From contig NAOQ01000107.1 in NCBI GenBank assembly GCA_002751075.1, forward strand, positions 85,903-113,347: a stretch of 27,445 nt of DNA, in the 5' to 3' direction. The notes beneath the pieces are model-generated. The model was not told the origin of the DNA. It searched no databases and saw only the letters and a list, made by a program, of their open reading frames with translations. A program made the position numbers and the translations under genes. Shown here one piece after another: positions 1 to 12,052 of the stretch. This DNA is from Ichthyophonus hoferi. Its lineage: Eukaryota > Opisthokonta > Ichthyosporea > Ichthyophonida > Ichthyophonidae. The number at the start of each line of letters is the position of its first letter. The stretch's first letter is position 1.

Positions 1-10
1 CCCCACCTAC

Positions 11-3000
11 CTGCAGAGAAGTCAATAATAGTCTCCACTATCCGCTTGTCCACACTGACACTAATCAACTGTAATATATGGGGTTACATGTATTAGCCAC
101 TCATGACAATCCCAAATAATTGTCCCAGTGAGAACCCAGGGCCTTCTTAAATAATCTAGAAAAGGGAGGGACAGGTCTTATATTATCTACCAATCGCATT
201 ATTGTACGCATCCATCATCCCTATAGAAGCCAATCATTGTAGACCAGACAGTTTATGAGCATAAACCAAGCAGTCCAAGCCCTGAGTAGGCCGGCCTATT
301 ATTGATAATCTATGATGCACTGTGTGGGATGCAGAACCACTCCCCCACCACATTGTACAATATTTCAAATTGCAAAGCAACAACCATCTAGGTCATGCCT
401 GTTTGTGGCCCATACTTATTACATTAAAAATAAACCTTCTCACTTCCCCTGACAAACTTCCTATAAATCAGCACTAGGTACATGCTAGTCACTCACCTTA
501 GAGCTATCTGAAGAGAAAGCCAAGTCCGTGACAAAGATTGGATGAATATCACGTGCAATTTGTCCCCGCTGTATAAAAATAGGTATATCATAAGATAGAA
601 ATAAGTAAGTGGACAGCCATTGACCACCTCTCCACGTATAGTCCCTATTGGTCATGATTGGGGTCTTGACACTATTTAGATAAGCCTTACATGGTGATGA
701 TCTGAGACACCATAAGTAAGTATGTGACCTAAATGGAAGGAATCATGGCACGCATAGAGGAAATTAAGTACTGGTAAATGGGGGAATTAGGTAAGGTCTC
801 TCATATAGAGGAAATGAATGTAGCAAGATAGAGGGGCCGACGATAAGGAACAGGGTAAGACAAATACCAAGAAGTGACTGGTAGTGAGATAAAAAGTCTA
901 GAGAGGTGATTCGATGAGAGAAGAGGACAAGCTCACCCTGAGGTGCTGGGTGTCTAGGATGGTCACAGTACCCAGACAGTTAGCCACAGCAATGTACTGA
1001 TGGGAGGGACTGTAGGGAGGGGTGAGGTCAGTATACAGGACAGGGTAGAATGCACAGATGGGCCCATCGGTACCTTCCCTCACCTGACAGTAAAGGCAGT
1101 GCAGAGCTCCTTGTCAGCCAGGCCCTGCAGGCAGGACATACTAGGGTTAGCCCCTAGCCGTACATTCGATCTACCACTATCACATGCTAATACTAGGGTA
1201 TGCAGTGTGGATGGTTAAAACCACTGGCCCTCAATATATGTACCCCTAGTCTGGCTAACAGCAAGTAGCACAATAACATATCTTTGTATACATAGCCAGA
1301 GAGAAGGGGAGGAAGACTAGACTCTGTACAGCTATAAGTTATAACACTGTATATTATAGAGGCTATATATAATCATAACCTGACGTTATAATATATACAC
1401 CCACATGTCTCAAAACCTTCCAGCTCTCTGTCTCCCAGACAACCACATAGGTAGGCTGATTGGGCCATACAGCCAGGGCAAACATGAAGACCTCACTGTC
1501 TATGGTCAGATACCTATGGATAGAGGGGGCATGGGTTACCTTTGATTGGTCTGTGGTGGGCCAGACACGAATAGTTCCCTCATTGTATAATGATCATGCA
1601 TACAAAGGGGCAGTGGAAACAAACCATGCACTAATCTCTATATATCTCCTCCTCCTCTAACCAGGACGGGTTGTCAATCATAGGAGGACAGCAGTCAGGG
1701 GGGGACAGTACGAGGGAAGAACTTAGCAAAGCAACGAAAAATAGTATAGGTAAATAGACCAGGACACACATATATACATATATATAGGGGGCAGGGACAG
1801 ACCTGATGTGCTCTAACCTGAAGGCGACATTGTTGGCTTTAAAACTAAGACGGGTAATCTACATATAGATATAGATATAAAGTGGGCATAGGGTTAAGGG
1901 TCAGTAGTCTTACATGGTCACATCTGACCAGGACTCAAGTTCAATCACCTAAATGCTATGGTATGGCGCGGCTTATTATGCAATCAGATCACAGGTTATC
2001 AATGATATTGCCCAATGTCATCTCTCCCCCTACCTACCTCCGTCTGGTCCTCAATGTTATACACGATAATATCCTTGGTGCTGGATGTGGTGGCAATCTG
2101 CTTGCCATTGGGATGGAAACAGGCATCCCTGGAGGGAAGTGGACCAGAGAGAGGACAGTAAGCAGAGGTATATAGAGTATATGGTAGTATATATGTACCC
2201 CTTCCACAATAAATATGCCCCGGGTACTCATGGGAAAGAGATAGGAGAGATAGTCCTTATAAACATAAAACAGCCAAGTGATTGGTGGATTGTACATCAA
2301 GTGGCCTTACTTGATCTGGCCTTTGGCCCCGGTAAACTCCTGTAAACCAATAGACAGTCAGTATACTCCCTCTATATTAACTCTTACAATACCAATCCCT
2401 TCCTCGTCCCCTCTCCACTACCTATCATAACTGACATGGCCATGCTAACCAATAGCCTATCAGAACACTTACAGTAATCTTTGTGAAGTCACTGCACTTC
2501 CACAGCCTTGCAATACCATCGGCCCCGCCTGTAACAGAAAGAAGGGGTGTAGATAGGCAGGAAAAGGTATGGTAAGAAACAAGCAAGAATAATATACGAG
2601 TATAAAGCTAGATAGGATACTGCAGATACGATGGCCTAAATGTAGGGTCACAGTTCACGGCAGGCATATGCCCGTTGCACAGCTATGGTTATTATGGTTA
2701 TTGGTAATGCAGGGTGGTGTCTAGATAGATCATATGGCCTGCCACCCATAACAAAACATATATATATAGATGTATATGTATATATGTGGGCTTATAAATG
2801 TGGACAAATATATTAACAGATCGACAGTTCCTAACAATAAACAGGGTAGTATGAAATCTACAGGCAGGATAACAGGAGATGGTCTGCCAGTATCAATAGA
2901 ATGTCATCGGGCTACTATGACTCATAGGGGCTATGGACATTAGCATGCATAGTCATAGTAGCTACCCGCTAACATACCCGCAGTATGCCCGACAAGACGC

Positions 3001-6000
3001 TGTATAGATGTATCTATCTATCTATATATAGGCCAGACCGCACCACCTAGCCATGCACCTACCTGTCAGGATCTGGCTGCCATCCTTGTTGAGACGAACC
3101 ACCTACAGACAGAGCAGATGGGATAAGAATAAAGAAAAAAAGGATATGTCATAGATCCAGTTATACGCTACAGCTATTACTTGGTGGTTAGTCTGCCAGT
3201 TCTGATTGGCTATAAACCAATTAAGGACAGGTGTAGTCACAATGATGGGCGGGCTAGAGATATCATGGTGATAGATATACCAATAGAAAAGCATGATGAT
3301 AAAGCATCAATAATTAGGGGGCTCTTACAGTTAATCACTCGTGAATATGGAGAAAGGGGCTGGTGACAAGGTAAAAGACAGAAAGGGGTAAGGGAACATT
3401 AATAGGGGAAGGGTGAAGGAGGGACAAGGGAGAATGTACCTTCTGGTATGGCTCCTCTTCACTAAAGTCAGTTGTCTGGGAAGACTCCAAATGAAATGAG
3501 GGTGTAGACACTGAGGGTAGGGCAGGTTAGGAAAGGATGTTAGTAGGGTAGGTGGGGATTGGATGATGGTAGGGTCTTGACGAATATATAGCTCTGCTAA
3601 GAAGAGCCTCTTGATTGGCCCCTGTCATCAACCATTCTTAAGAATTGCATTACCTATAAATGTAGGATCTCTCTCGTATACTTCTCGTGGATTGAACGGA
3701 TATCATGCATATATATACTCCTACTATATATAGGTTCTAGGGGGACAGTGAAGGGTGTGGGGGGATTACCGGGTACATCTTCTACACCTGGCTCGGACTT
3801 CTCATCTTCACTCTGTGCATATGATTGGTCAATAAATGCGTATCTACCAATAGAGGCAAATATTGGTCCAAATATAAGCCAATAAAAAGGAATAACTGTC
3901 ACAACAAATGAAGAGGTATGGTCTAAATTGAACGAGGTTATTGGTTAGATTTTTGAATTGCTTAAGGTGTGCATCAATCAAATGACCGCTGTTGTCCTTC
4001 ATAGTCACGGCCACCTCTCATTATAACCTCATAGGCACTTCATATACTACCATTATAGGTCAAAGGCAAGTATCCATCTCGGGCCAACCAATATCCGGTC
4101 CATCTAGTGTAATATTAATGTATGGCCAGAAATCACACCCTGTCACACATGTGCATAACATGTGTACACAGGTTAGTGTCTACATCAATAATTATCGTGC
4201 TTTGCTATACAAATTGCCTCATGGCCGTGGAATTCAGGACCCTTTACTGTTTTAAAGCACCCATCACATTCGATCTTACACTACCACACTCCCTTATTGA
4301 TTGGCGCACACATAGGCTAACATCCCTTGCTATTGATCTAGCTGTACTTATCTGTATATCTTTCTCCTCTTATACCTCTCATTGATTCCCAGCCACCAAT
4401 AAAGTGAGAAATTGGTCGTGTCAATAAAAGCATTTAAGATTATATATTTATATTTAGGGGAATTAGAAAACGGCTGGCTCATATACATTTTAATCGGTTG
4501 CCCATCTGGGTTATCATTGGTAAAAAACCTTGTATATAGCTATGACTATCTTTATCTCCTACCACCTCCATTTATTCTTGCACGTACATATATAATACTC
4601 TAAAAGAAAACAAGAAAAATCATCGGATTGGTCACTTCTACAGTAGTATTTGTGAGGTTTAAATCTAAAAATTGCTATTTATTAGGGAACAATTGTCTAT
4701 GCGGAAATATGTAACACGTTTGATGGACAGATATATATGACCAATCACAAAAGTATATTAAACATCACTATGGTTTTCAAGCACTATCAACCAATTACCT
4801 TCTTGTCTTTCCCATCATCTTTCTCCACTACAGTCTCCTTACTGTCTTTGGACGTCTCATCAGGCACTCTGCCAAAGGGTGCACCTATATCAGAGTCACT
4901 TACCAACGCCAATGAAAATGAAACATCCTAGGCCTACCAATGGAAACTAACACACATAAATTTTCTCTGGGATATACCAATCAGCGTTGGGCTATGGTAA
5001 ATAGATCGTCACACCTTCTTTAAGATGCCATTGACAATAGATGGGAGGAGGGGTCAAATGCAAGTACATATACGTACCAACTAAAACACTAATATAAACA
5101 GAAGTTACAGCTATGCACCAATATTACTACTGCATGAACCGCCATAAAACTACAAGGATAGCATTAAATTGCTAAGGAAATACATGGAAAAAGATAGGTG
5201 GGTATAGCTCATAGTGTCAGAAAGACAGTACTGCATTGGAAGATTGAGATAGATAGGTGTTAGCTCGCAGCCCTGTGCATTATTGGCTATAACAGACATT
5301 CAGGGTAGAAAGCAAACCAATGAATAAGAAAAAATGACGAGAGGACATACTCCTTGGTCATGCTATAAACCTTGCACACTCCGTCCATTCCAACCAGCAC
5401 TGTGTCACCCTGTGGCCCCACACTGACACCTCAGAACCTACCTTGTACCCTATATACCTATATACACACTAACAGGTTTATAATGCTTGCGTCTGTTAAT
5501 CAAGAGAGACACCATGTGAGTATGACCACGTAAGCATTCTATATATTTGAGCGTGTATATGTGGGCATCTGTATATGGTTATATCATCTCCATGTACACC
5601 TCTCTATATCACTCCAGTCGGGAACTCGCCTCTGGGTGTAGAGTCATGCTCATAACAGCATGGTCTTCGGTATCCAGCTTTGCTATTAACGTTGCCTCGG
5701 TATCCCATTTGTATACTAACTAGAGGTTGGGGAGAAAGAGTTAGAGGAAGGAAATACTATAGCTCGGACCTTGATTTTATAACGGATAAATGATAATAAG
5801 AGATTAAAGCATAATACATTCATCACAAAAATATTAAGGTGATGGCATGTGCAGGTGTTAATATGCTGGTTAAAACCACAAGAACCCTCAGGTCCATAAA
5901 TTATCCAAACATTTTTATTGCGAGGTATAAGTAAGCGTCCTGTAGACATAAGATATAAACAACCATACCGAAACGAAGTACCATATAATGAATCTAGAGG

Positions 6001-6151
6001 ATGTCAGTCTAAAACATTCCCCAACACCTACCAGACCATTGGGTACACCAGTCTTTGACCCTCCTCCTCCGCCGCCTACTATCACCTGGTTGTCTGGGGT
6101 AACTGCTACAGTGTACAAGGGAAACTCGGCCTCTGCCAATTGTTTGGACAT
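11..6151 (-). CDS. PREB: PREB/SEC12 homologue (SAR1 exchange factor), C-terminus off the left edge
   Basis: PREB/SEC12 is an ER-membrane WD40 protein that loads GTP onto SAR1 to start COPII coat assembly. Sixteen exons are read on the minus strand: 6151-6032, 5719-5613, 5422-5351, 4868-4799, 3812-3777, 3475-3440, 3102-3063, 2528-2473, 2339-2311, 2128-2038, 1858-1818, 1513-1405, 1124-1084, 1009-937, 568-497 and 68-11. The phase stays open throughout, giving about 350 aa; human PREB is about 417 aa. Landmarks are FPLY near residue 10, the glycine K-loop with SKTGVPNG (26-39), KVVRLNKDGSQILTG then GGADGIARLWK (WD blade, about 147-171), CFHPNGKQIATTSS (about 192-205), YIAVANCLGTVTILD (WD blade) and FVTDLAFSSDSSKLISVSVD. 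Order and spacing match PREB from end to end. The C-terminal transmembrane anchor is not in the window. An in-frame upstream Met at 6187 would add 12 residues. The exon at 3777-3812 is the weakest part. The identification is strong, but exact splice sites are inferred. Confidence 0.9.
1540..1578 (-). other. possible 39-nt cassette exon in PREB
   Basis: This stretch lies between the PREB exons at 1818-1858 and 1405-1513. It is bounded by a weak AG acceptor and a good GTAACC donor, and its 39 nt would preserve the phase-2 junction, inserting ELFVSGPPQTNQR. A different frame of the same DNA reads EGTIRVWPTTDQSK, which looks like a WD40 strand but does not fit the phase of its neighbours. The gene model is complete without it, so it may be an optional exon, a relic or chance. 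Confidence 0.25.
3777..4868 (-). other. PREB: PREB charged linker exons (4868-4799 and 3812-3777)
   Basis: The exon 4868-4799 encodes VPDETSKDSKETVVEKDDGKDKK, a run of acidic residues and lysine that sits where human PREB has its long disordered KE-rich insert between the first WD blades. The exon at 3812 encodes SEDEKSEPGVED. Its best-looking donor, after 3770, gives 43 nt and breaks the phase into the next exon. The poorer donor after 3777 gives 36 nt and keeps the frame. Skipping the exon also keeps the frame. The existence of the linker is well supported, but the exact splicing of the second exon is not. Confidence 0.55.
6032..6151 (-). other. PREB: PREB first coding exon with the SEC12 K-loop
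   Basis: This exon encodes residues 1-40, from MSKQLAEAEF through six consecutive glycines to SKTGVPNGL, and ends in phase 0 at a GTAGGT donor. In the SEC12 family this glycine-rich loop binds a potassium ion and forms the SAR1-contacting catalytic surface, so its presence argues for an active exchange factor. The next exon continues directly with LVYKWDTEATLIAKL, as in PREB. The reading frame stays open upstream to a Met at 6187 (MGIIKDIC). I prefer the Met at 6151 because its N-terminal length is closer to the family, but either could be used. Confidence 0.85.
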
Positions 6152-6187
6152 AAGCTTCCTTCCACAAATATCCTTTATAATGCCCAT

Positions 6188-9100
6188 ATTTCTCTATGTA
6201 ACACCTATACGTATTGGACACCAGATAACTATTGTATACTATAACGCAATGAAGCAAAGAATTGTATTGCGTTTGTATTTCTAGTAAGCAGGACAACCTA
6301 ATAGAATAAACTATGATTATTTGTGTACAGATATTTGTTGTGATCCTTTATAATTGGTTTGTTAGCCTAATGATAAAAACTTTATCCAACTGCTGTGTTT
6401 CAAGATTATGTTTGGCTCCTTTTAGCAAATGAGCAGGCAATTACATGATAAATCCTGTTTTGCCATGTTTCGGCCGGGTTTGACATAATTGACTGTCTAA
6501 AAGCTTAATCCATTTCTGATAAAATCATTCAAATCCTGAAGAGTCAAATGCGTAATTCAAAATTCCTTAAGGCAGAAATATTCTAACCCTACTAGAACTA
6601 TTAGCACCATCATATTATATACATGATCGCAATTATTACCTTTAAGTTATTATATCCTAGCATATCCTTAACACCTTAATTATCCCAAGTAACTATAGTC
6701 ATACCTGCAACACAGGGCTCTAGCAGCATTGTTAACTGTCACTCCCTCACCATCTTATTAAGGCTAAATGGGTCATAATAAATAATAGTGGCCCTCAGAC
6801 TAGTCCCAGTACGTGGCTCATAATAACAATTGGTTAATCTTGTTTATTTGGGTACTATTATTATTATTATTATTATTATATTGATAAAAGTTTCAGATCA
6901 GTGTTGACAGAGTGAAAATATAAAGTCTGATTAAATTTGCATCGCCGTAATTTTTCATTGATGAAACCATTAGGATTATTCGACGCCTTTATATGTATTG
7001 TCTTTATAGGTGATCGTTTGGTTTGCGTAAGGGTTGTTCTAATTTATATATATGCAATACACTTTTGTCTTTTTGCAATACTGTAATGTAACTTAAGAAT
7101 GGAGTACCTTAAGAATTATAGTGAAGGGGAAATGAGAAATACGGATCATATATAACCTGCTAGCCACGGCCGAACATATTGATCTATATGTTATGCTTTC
7201 ATAAAATCTTTTTCGTATTTATGCCGCGAAAACATCATATTCTGCAAACAAACGATAAGGTGTCTCTGGAGAGCTTTCAATCATAGGTTCTTCTAGCTTA
7301 CTCTAGAGGGTAGACTATTTCTTAATCTATTGTAAACTGTGTGTGGACAATGAGTTATACTTATGTGAATGTGATAAGACAAAGCCTTTGTCAATGTTTT
7401 CTTTATACTTGGAGGATGAACAGGTAAATAAATTCCCACAAAATTAGCATGCCTTCTCCTTTAGGTAGTTAATTTATGTAGTTAAACAAGAAAGAAAATA
7501 CTTCACGTCGTGCTTGTGTATATGAAGGTTTGGAGGAATAGTAGTGAATAGAATCAATAATTACTGTGTCTTGGGCAATCTGCACTCCTTGGTTTGAAAT
7601 TTAGTAAGCAGAAACATTTTGCAGTCAAAAGTAAATATTATCGAGACATCATACTTGAATTTCTATAATAACCCTTTTTCAAGAATTAAATCACTAAGCT
7701 ATGTAGTCAACTCCACACTTCGTTCTTCCCTTTTATATAGCTTGAGGTGATATGGTTTAAACAACCCTAACATGGTATGCTTGGATGCCTAAATATAATG
7801 ATTGCTTATTTAACTTTTATGATGTTTCTTGTGAATAATAATAATATATATATATGGCCGTATGTAGCGGGTGCTTATGCACTTGTTTTTGCTTCCATAT
7901 TTAATATACAATAACTATGTGTTTTTTTTATTAAAATATTACTCATAAAGATTTATTTTTTATTTTCATTATCACAATATATGTATTCCACATATGGTTT
8001 TATCTTTGTTATATTTAAGCCTCCTACATGCCATGCCAATTTCTTGCATGCCATTGCTTTCCGAGTTTTTTTCCTTTATTTTTTACTTTTGTGTATGTTG
8101 CTTGCTATTTTACCGAGGATGTCTGTAAGTATAAAACATGCATAAACAGGAAAATATACATTAGTATATAATTATGAACTAATTGTTTAATAATTAATCG
8201 CTTACAAACAGAAACAATACAGTTGCTTGTTAGCTTACAAAAAATGTCTGTAAAGGGTAATGTAGCTTAATATCTTATGGTAGCACTAAAGCTTAACCCC
8301 GACTATAACGGATTGTGCAAAACTGATTATAATTCCTTACGGTCCATAACTGGAGCAATTGCTTAAAACAAAATTTAGGAATTATTCGCAGTTGGTCATA
8401 CGGGATATAACTAAACTATTGAATCTCGAGTATAAGATCGCATCGCATACATAAGTATTATAGTAAGCTGCAAAGACGCCAATTATGAGTATAGTGGTTT
8501 ATACAACAACGCATTATTAATACTTGCCGACATTATTTGTTGCGTCATTGTTTCAAAGAGTGTGTAGCTTAAATATGTATATCAGATTAAATCCTACAGT
8601 TATACAGAAGTCTTTGACCACTAGCCGACCATTTAGATTTTGGACTACTCTATTTATCAATACCCATGAGTGTCAATTTCTTTTATGTATAACTAATTTT
8701 AATCATTCTTCCTAGACCACTCTGTTTATACAAGAATATATTTGAATTATCTTATTAATTTTTTGGACGTTTTTACAGGAATAACAAAATCCGTGTACTT
8801 ATTAATATATATAAATGGATATTTATTGTAATCACCAAAAAGAAATTGCACGTGTGTCCAGATATATATATAGGCCCATAAAATTACTTCCTTGTTGTAG
8901 TAGATAATCCTTTATATATAAAATAGAAAATAGCAAATAGCAGTTTGAATATCATGATATATTCGAATAAATATTGTTTTAGGTTTGTGATAGATAAGAA
9001 GGACAAGTGGTATACCAAAGGAGGAGTAAAAACGTTTTAATAGATACTGCCAAAATATATCAAACAAATTACAATTTACTTACTAGGCATAATTATTTTG

Positions 9101-12042
9101 TGCATTATTACATGCTCAGACATGTCAATAGATATATCATTACATATTCAGAAAGTGTTATAAATGATTGTATATTTATTTATGACGTAAAAACAAGTTT
9201 TAGTTAATGCCAGTGCCGTCCAATATATTAATTGGTTTATTGAGGCTACCTGCATCCTGCATTGTAAATTTTAATCGCATTTCTATGTGCCGTACTTTTA
9301 TTCAATTAGCATTCCACATTAACGATGGGCTTTTAATTGTTTAACTGAACAGTGTACAGAACCATGTATCATTGCATATAATTTTGTTGTATCAGTACAA
9401 CTTATTGTTAGTATCTTGTCTTCATGCCTTTTGCCCTAGTAGCGGTTACCAATATACCTTTAATATGAGCATGACACAAGGCAGACCACACATTTACCAA
9501 ATATGTAATGCCTGGCAACAACTAGTATAAGTCTGGTGTTGGCCACAGTAAGCGGGCTTAAGCCAATAATCAAAGATAATTCTCAATACATATTAATTGT
9601 TTATTAAAAATGATTATTCCTGAGGATAATTTTTTCAACTTTTAAACCAGGAAAAAGAAACTTTATGAACTAGACAAGAGTCAGAACCAAAGCTTATTGA
9701 AGGTTCAACGTAGTGTGGCTTCTCTTCCCACGCCCTCTAGTAATAACATTGCAACATTGTAGCACATCCAACTTATAGCAATCTGGGGTAGTTTTATTGA
9801 CTTGATCACGGGCTTCGGGGTTTCCAATTACTTTTTAATTCCTAAATAAATGTTTTCTTCTAGATTCTGGAGAGCATTTCAATCTAGTTTAGCTGCAACT
9901 GGCCGGTTATAGACGTAGTTCTTTCACTGCCATAGGAGTTGGTTTGTGGAGCTGCCTTCTTACGAACGCTACTGCATTTATATTTATACATAATTGCAAC
10001 CAGTGTAAAAAATATATACTAGCTCACTAACGGATCCTATTGGGGCACATGGTAGCTATAATAGTTGTCCTTTTGAAAATATTCAATGATGTCAAAAAAG
10101 AGAGATTTTGCTAAACAGATAAACCGTACAAACTGTATAATTGGATTTCAATCTGCGCATACGTCTATATGGTTGGGTTTCGTCTCAGCAAATAATAGGT
10201 TGTTCTGCAATTCTGTAGTGTCTACTAGGAATTCCAAATAATTGGAAATTAACATGATGATGAATTATATTACTACGGACTACACATTTGTATCTGAAAT
10301 CATGAAAAACAGAAATCTGCTTGCAACACAACTTATGAGCTATAGTAGAGAAGTAGGGTACATTAGTAGTCAAAATGGTTTAGTGGCTTAGGGTTATTTA
10401 GAAACCTACTGCCTTCATACGTGTAAAGAATTGCGCTTTTGCACTTAGGTTAATCTACTATGAGATGGATATAGTAGTATAATAATGTATACAATGACAA
10501 CGGGGCTATAGTAATTTTACGTAATAATTCACACAATTAAGTCCGCTACCAAATCAATTTGTACACATATGGTACAGATTTAGGAAAGGATTTTATGACT
10601 ATGCTATTTCAAGATTATAAATTTAACTGCTGTTCAATTGCTTTGGGAGGATACACACAAGATCCGAGTCAATTTAAGTTTCAGGCAACAGGCTTGCAAA
10701 TTATCATTAAAAGTAGCCAATAGGAATAAACAATAAGGGTTAAAATTCTATTAGCTAATAGAAATATGTAAAAATGACAGCCCACTAATAGACACCTTGT
10801 ACTATATAAATTAGAACTCTCCAATCGGTATGTCTGGCATAATAATAATAAAAATTCCTATATGACGATCGCAGTAATTATTGGAAGATAAAAATAATGG
10901 CTCCTGGAAGAACCAATACTTGATAGCAGAATAAATACTGAGTCGTGATGTCAAAAGACAAGTGTAGTATGAATAGCTATTATATTATATACTTGGCCAC
11001 GAAAAACTATGGTTTGCAGATATTAATGGTCCCCGTGGTATGTTAATATATAATTTTATTGCGTCGACCACGGGTGTCAAGTGGTCTCTAAGCAAGGTAA
11101 AATTCATTCCTACGAATGATATAAATTCCTATTATAAACTGTCAAATTAACTCTTAGTTGTTCACCCTTAGTTGTATCCCTATGTACTCTTGCGCTATTG
11201 TCTTCCACTTGACTTTAAGAACCATAAGGTGTTCTTGTTGTTTGGTCAGGATTAAAGTACGAGCATTTTTTTAGATTTGCTAAAGTTATTTATTGAACTT
11301 TGATTTGTTGTATAACTTCCTCTTATTACTCTTTGCCACGATGGGTTTTATATGTAAAATATCAGCCACTAGACTGTCCAAAGGATATGCTCTTGATTGC
11401 TCATGTTAGTGTGTTAAAGAGAGATGTTGGAGTTAAACCCAACACTGAAATATTGGAGTAAAAATAATTTAGACCCATTAATACTTTTTCAAAACCACCA
11501 AGGTTTCGACTAAATTTATTGCAGGAGTGTTATTTGTCAAGACCTGAGTGCATGCTTGGCACTTCAATAGTCGTATAGATAGCATGCTGTTGCTATAGTA
11601 TACACCTAGTTCCCCCTATATGTACAATAGTTTCATATATACGTATATAATTATACAGGCATAAATATCAGAAATAGACCGTTAAAAGCACACATATGTA
11701 TACAAGACATATATGGTGGCTTAGGACTAGAGGTGTTTTGTGGTAAGCAGGAGAAATAATCAAGCAAGGCGAAAAGAGTAAGCATAGCAAAGGCTATCCA
11801 GCAAGTGAGAGGGCATAGTTCAACCTTGCTCATGCATACACCATAATATTGTATCAGCCATGAAGGATATATCTGCTACCTCGTTTTTTGAAATAATTGG
11901 CATTCACATAGTATAGACAGCCCCTGCTACCGAGACTATCTATTCGGTTAGGTTTACCAGAAGGGAAGAAGATTGAATTGTGTGTGGTCATAGTAGGGCC
12001 CGTCACCGCCAGTTAAGCCTGGCCTGGGGTCACCACATACCC
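6188..12042. other. 5.9-kb AT-rich spacer between divergent PREB and WDR26
   Basis: No gene can be supported here on either strand. Open frames are under 75 codons and show no family resemblance or splice-consistent chain. The base composition is more uniformly AT-rich than the introns on either side, and the stretch lacks the CCAAT/ATTGG excess seen in PREB. It contains a short ATT run (6855-6880). An imperfect inverted pair, CCCGTGGT/ACCACGGG, lies around 11033-11075, and GTCAAGTGG near 11077 is mirrored by CCACTTGAC near 11206. The two promoters must lie at its ends, but no clear core element was recognised. I saw no tRNA, snRNA or transposon ends. Confidence 0.6.
6855..6880. repeat. ATT trinucleotide microsatellite
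   Basis: A short, nearly perfect run of ATT/TTA units in the PREB-WDR26 spacer. No function is suggested. Confidence 0.85.
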
Positions 12043-12052
12043 ATGGTAGTTG
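12043..12052 (+). other. WDR26: proposed 10-nt first coding exon of WDR26
   Basis: ATGGTAGTTG is followed by a near-perfect GTGAGT donor. Joined to the acceptor before 12728 it gives [20 protein letters not shown] in an unbroken frame and makes the whole coding sequence divisible by three. The exon is too short to be proved by sequence alone. A different upstream start exon ending in phase 1 would fit equally well. Confidence 0.5.

Noticed and set aside
1084-1660. Plus-strand frames over the PREB exons
   Set aside because: They are antisense shadows of minus-strand exons that form a phase-consistent PREB model.
11651-11833. 60-codon minus-strand frame with one hydrophobic stretch
   Set aside because: It is short, unrecognised and in the AT-rich spacer, so a chance open frame is likely.
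6188-12042. tRNA or snRNA genes in the spacer
   Set aside because: No GGTTCRANNCC box B with a matching box A, and no U-snRNA hallmark strings, were found by eye.
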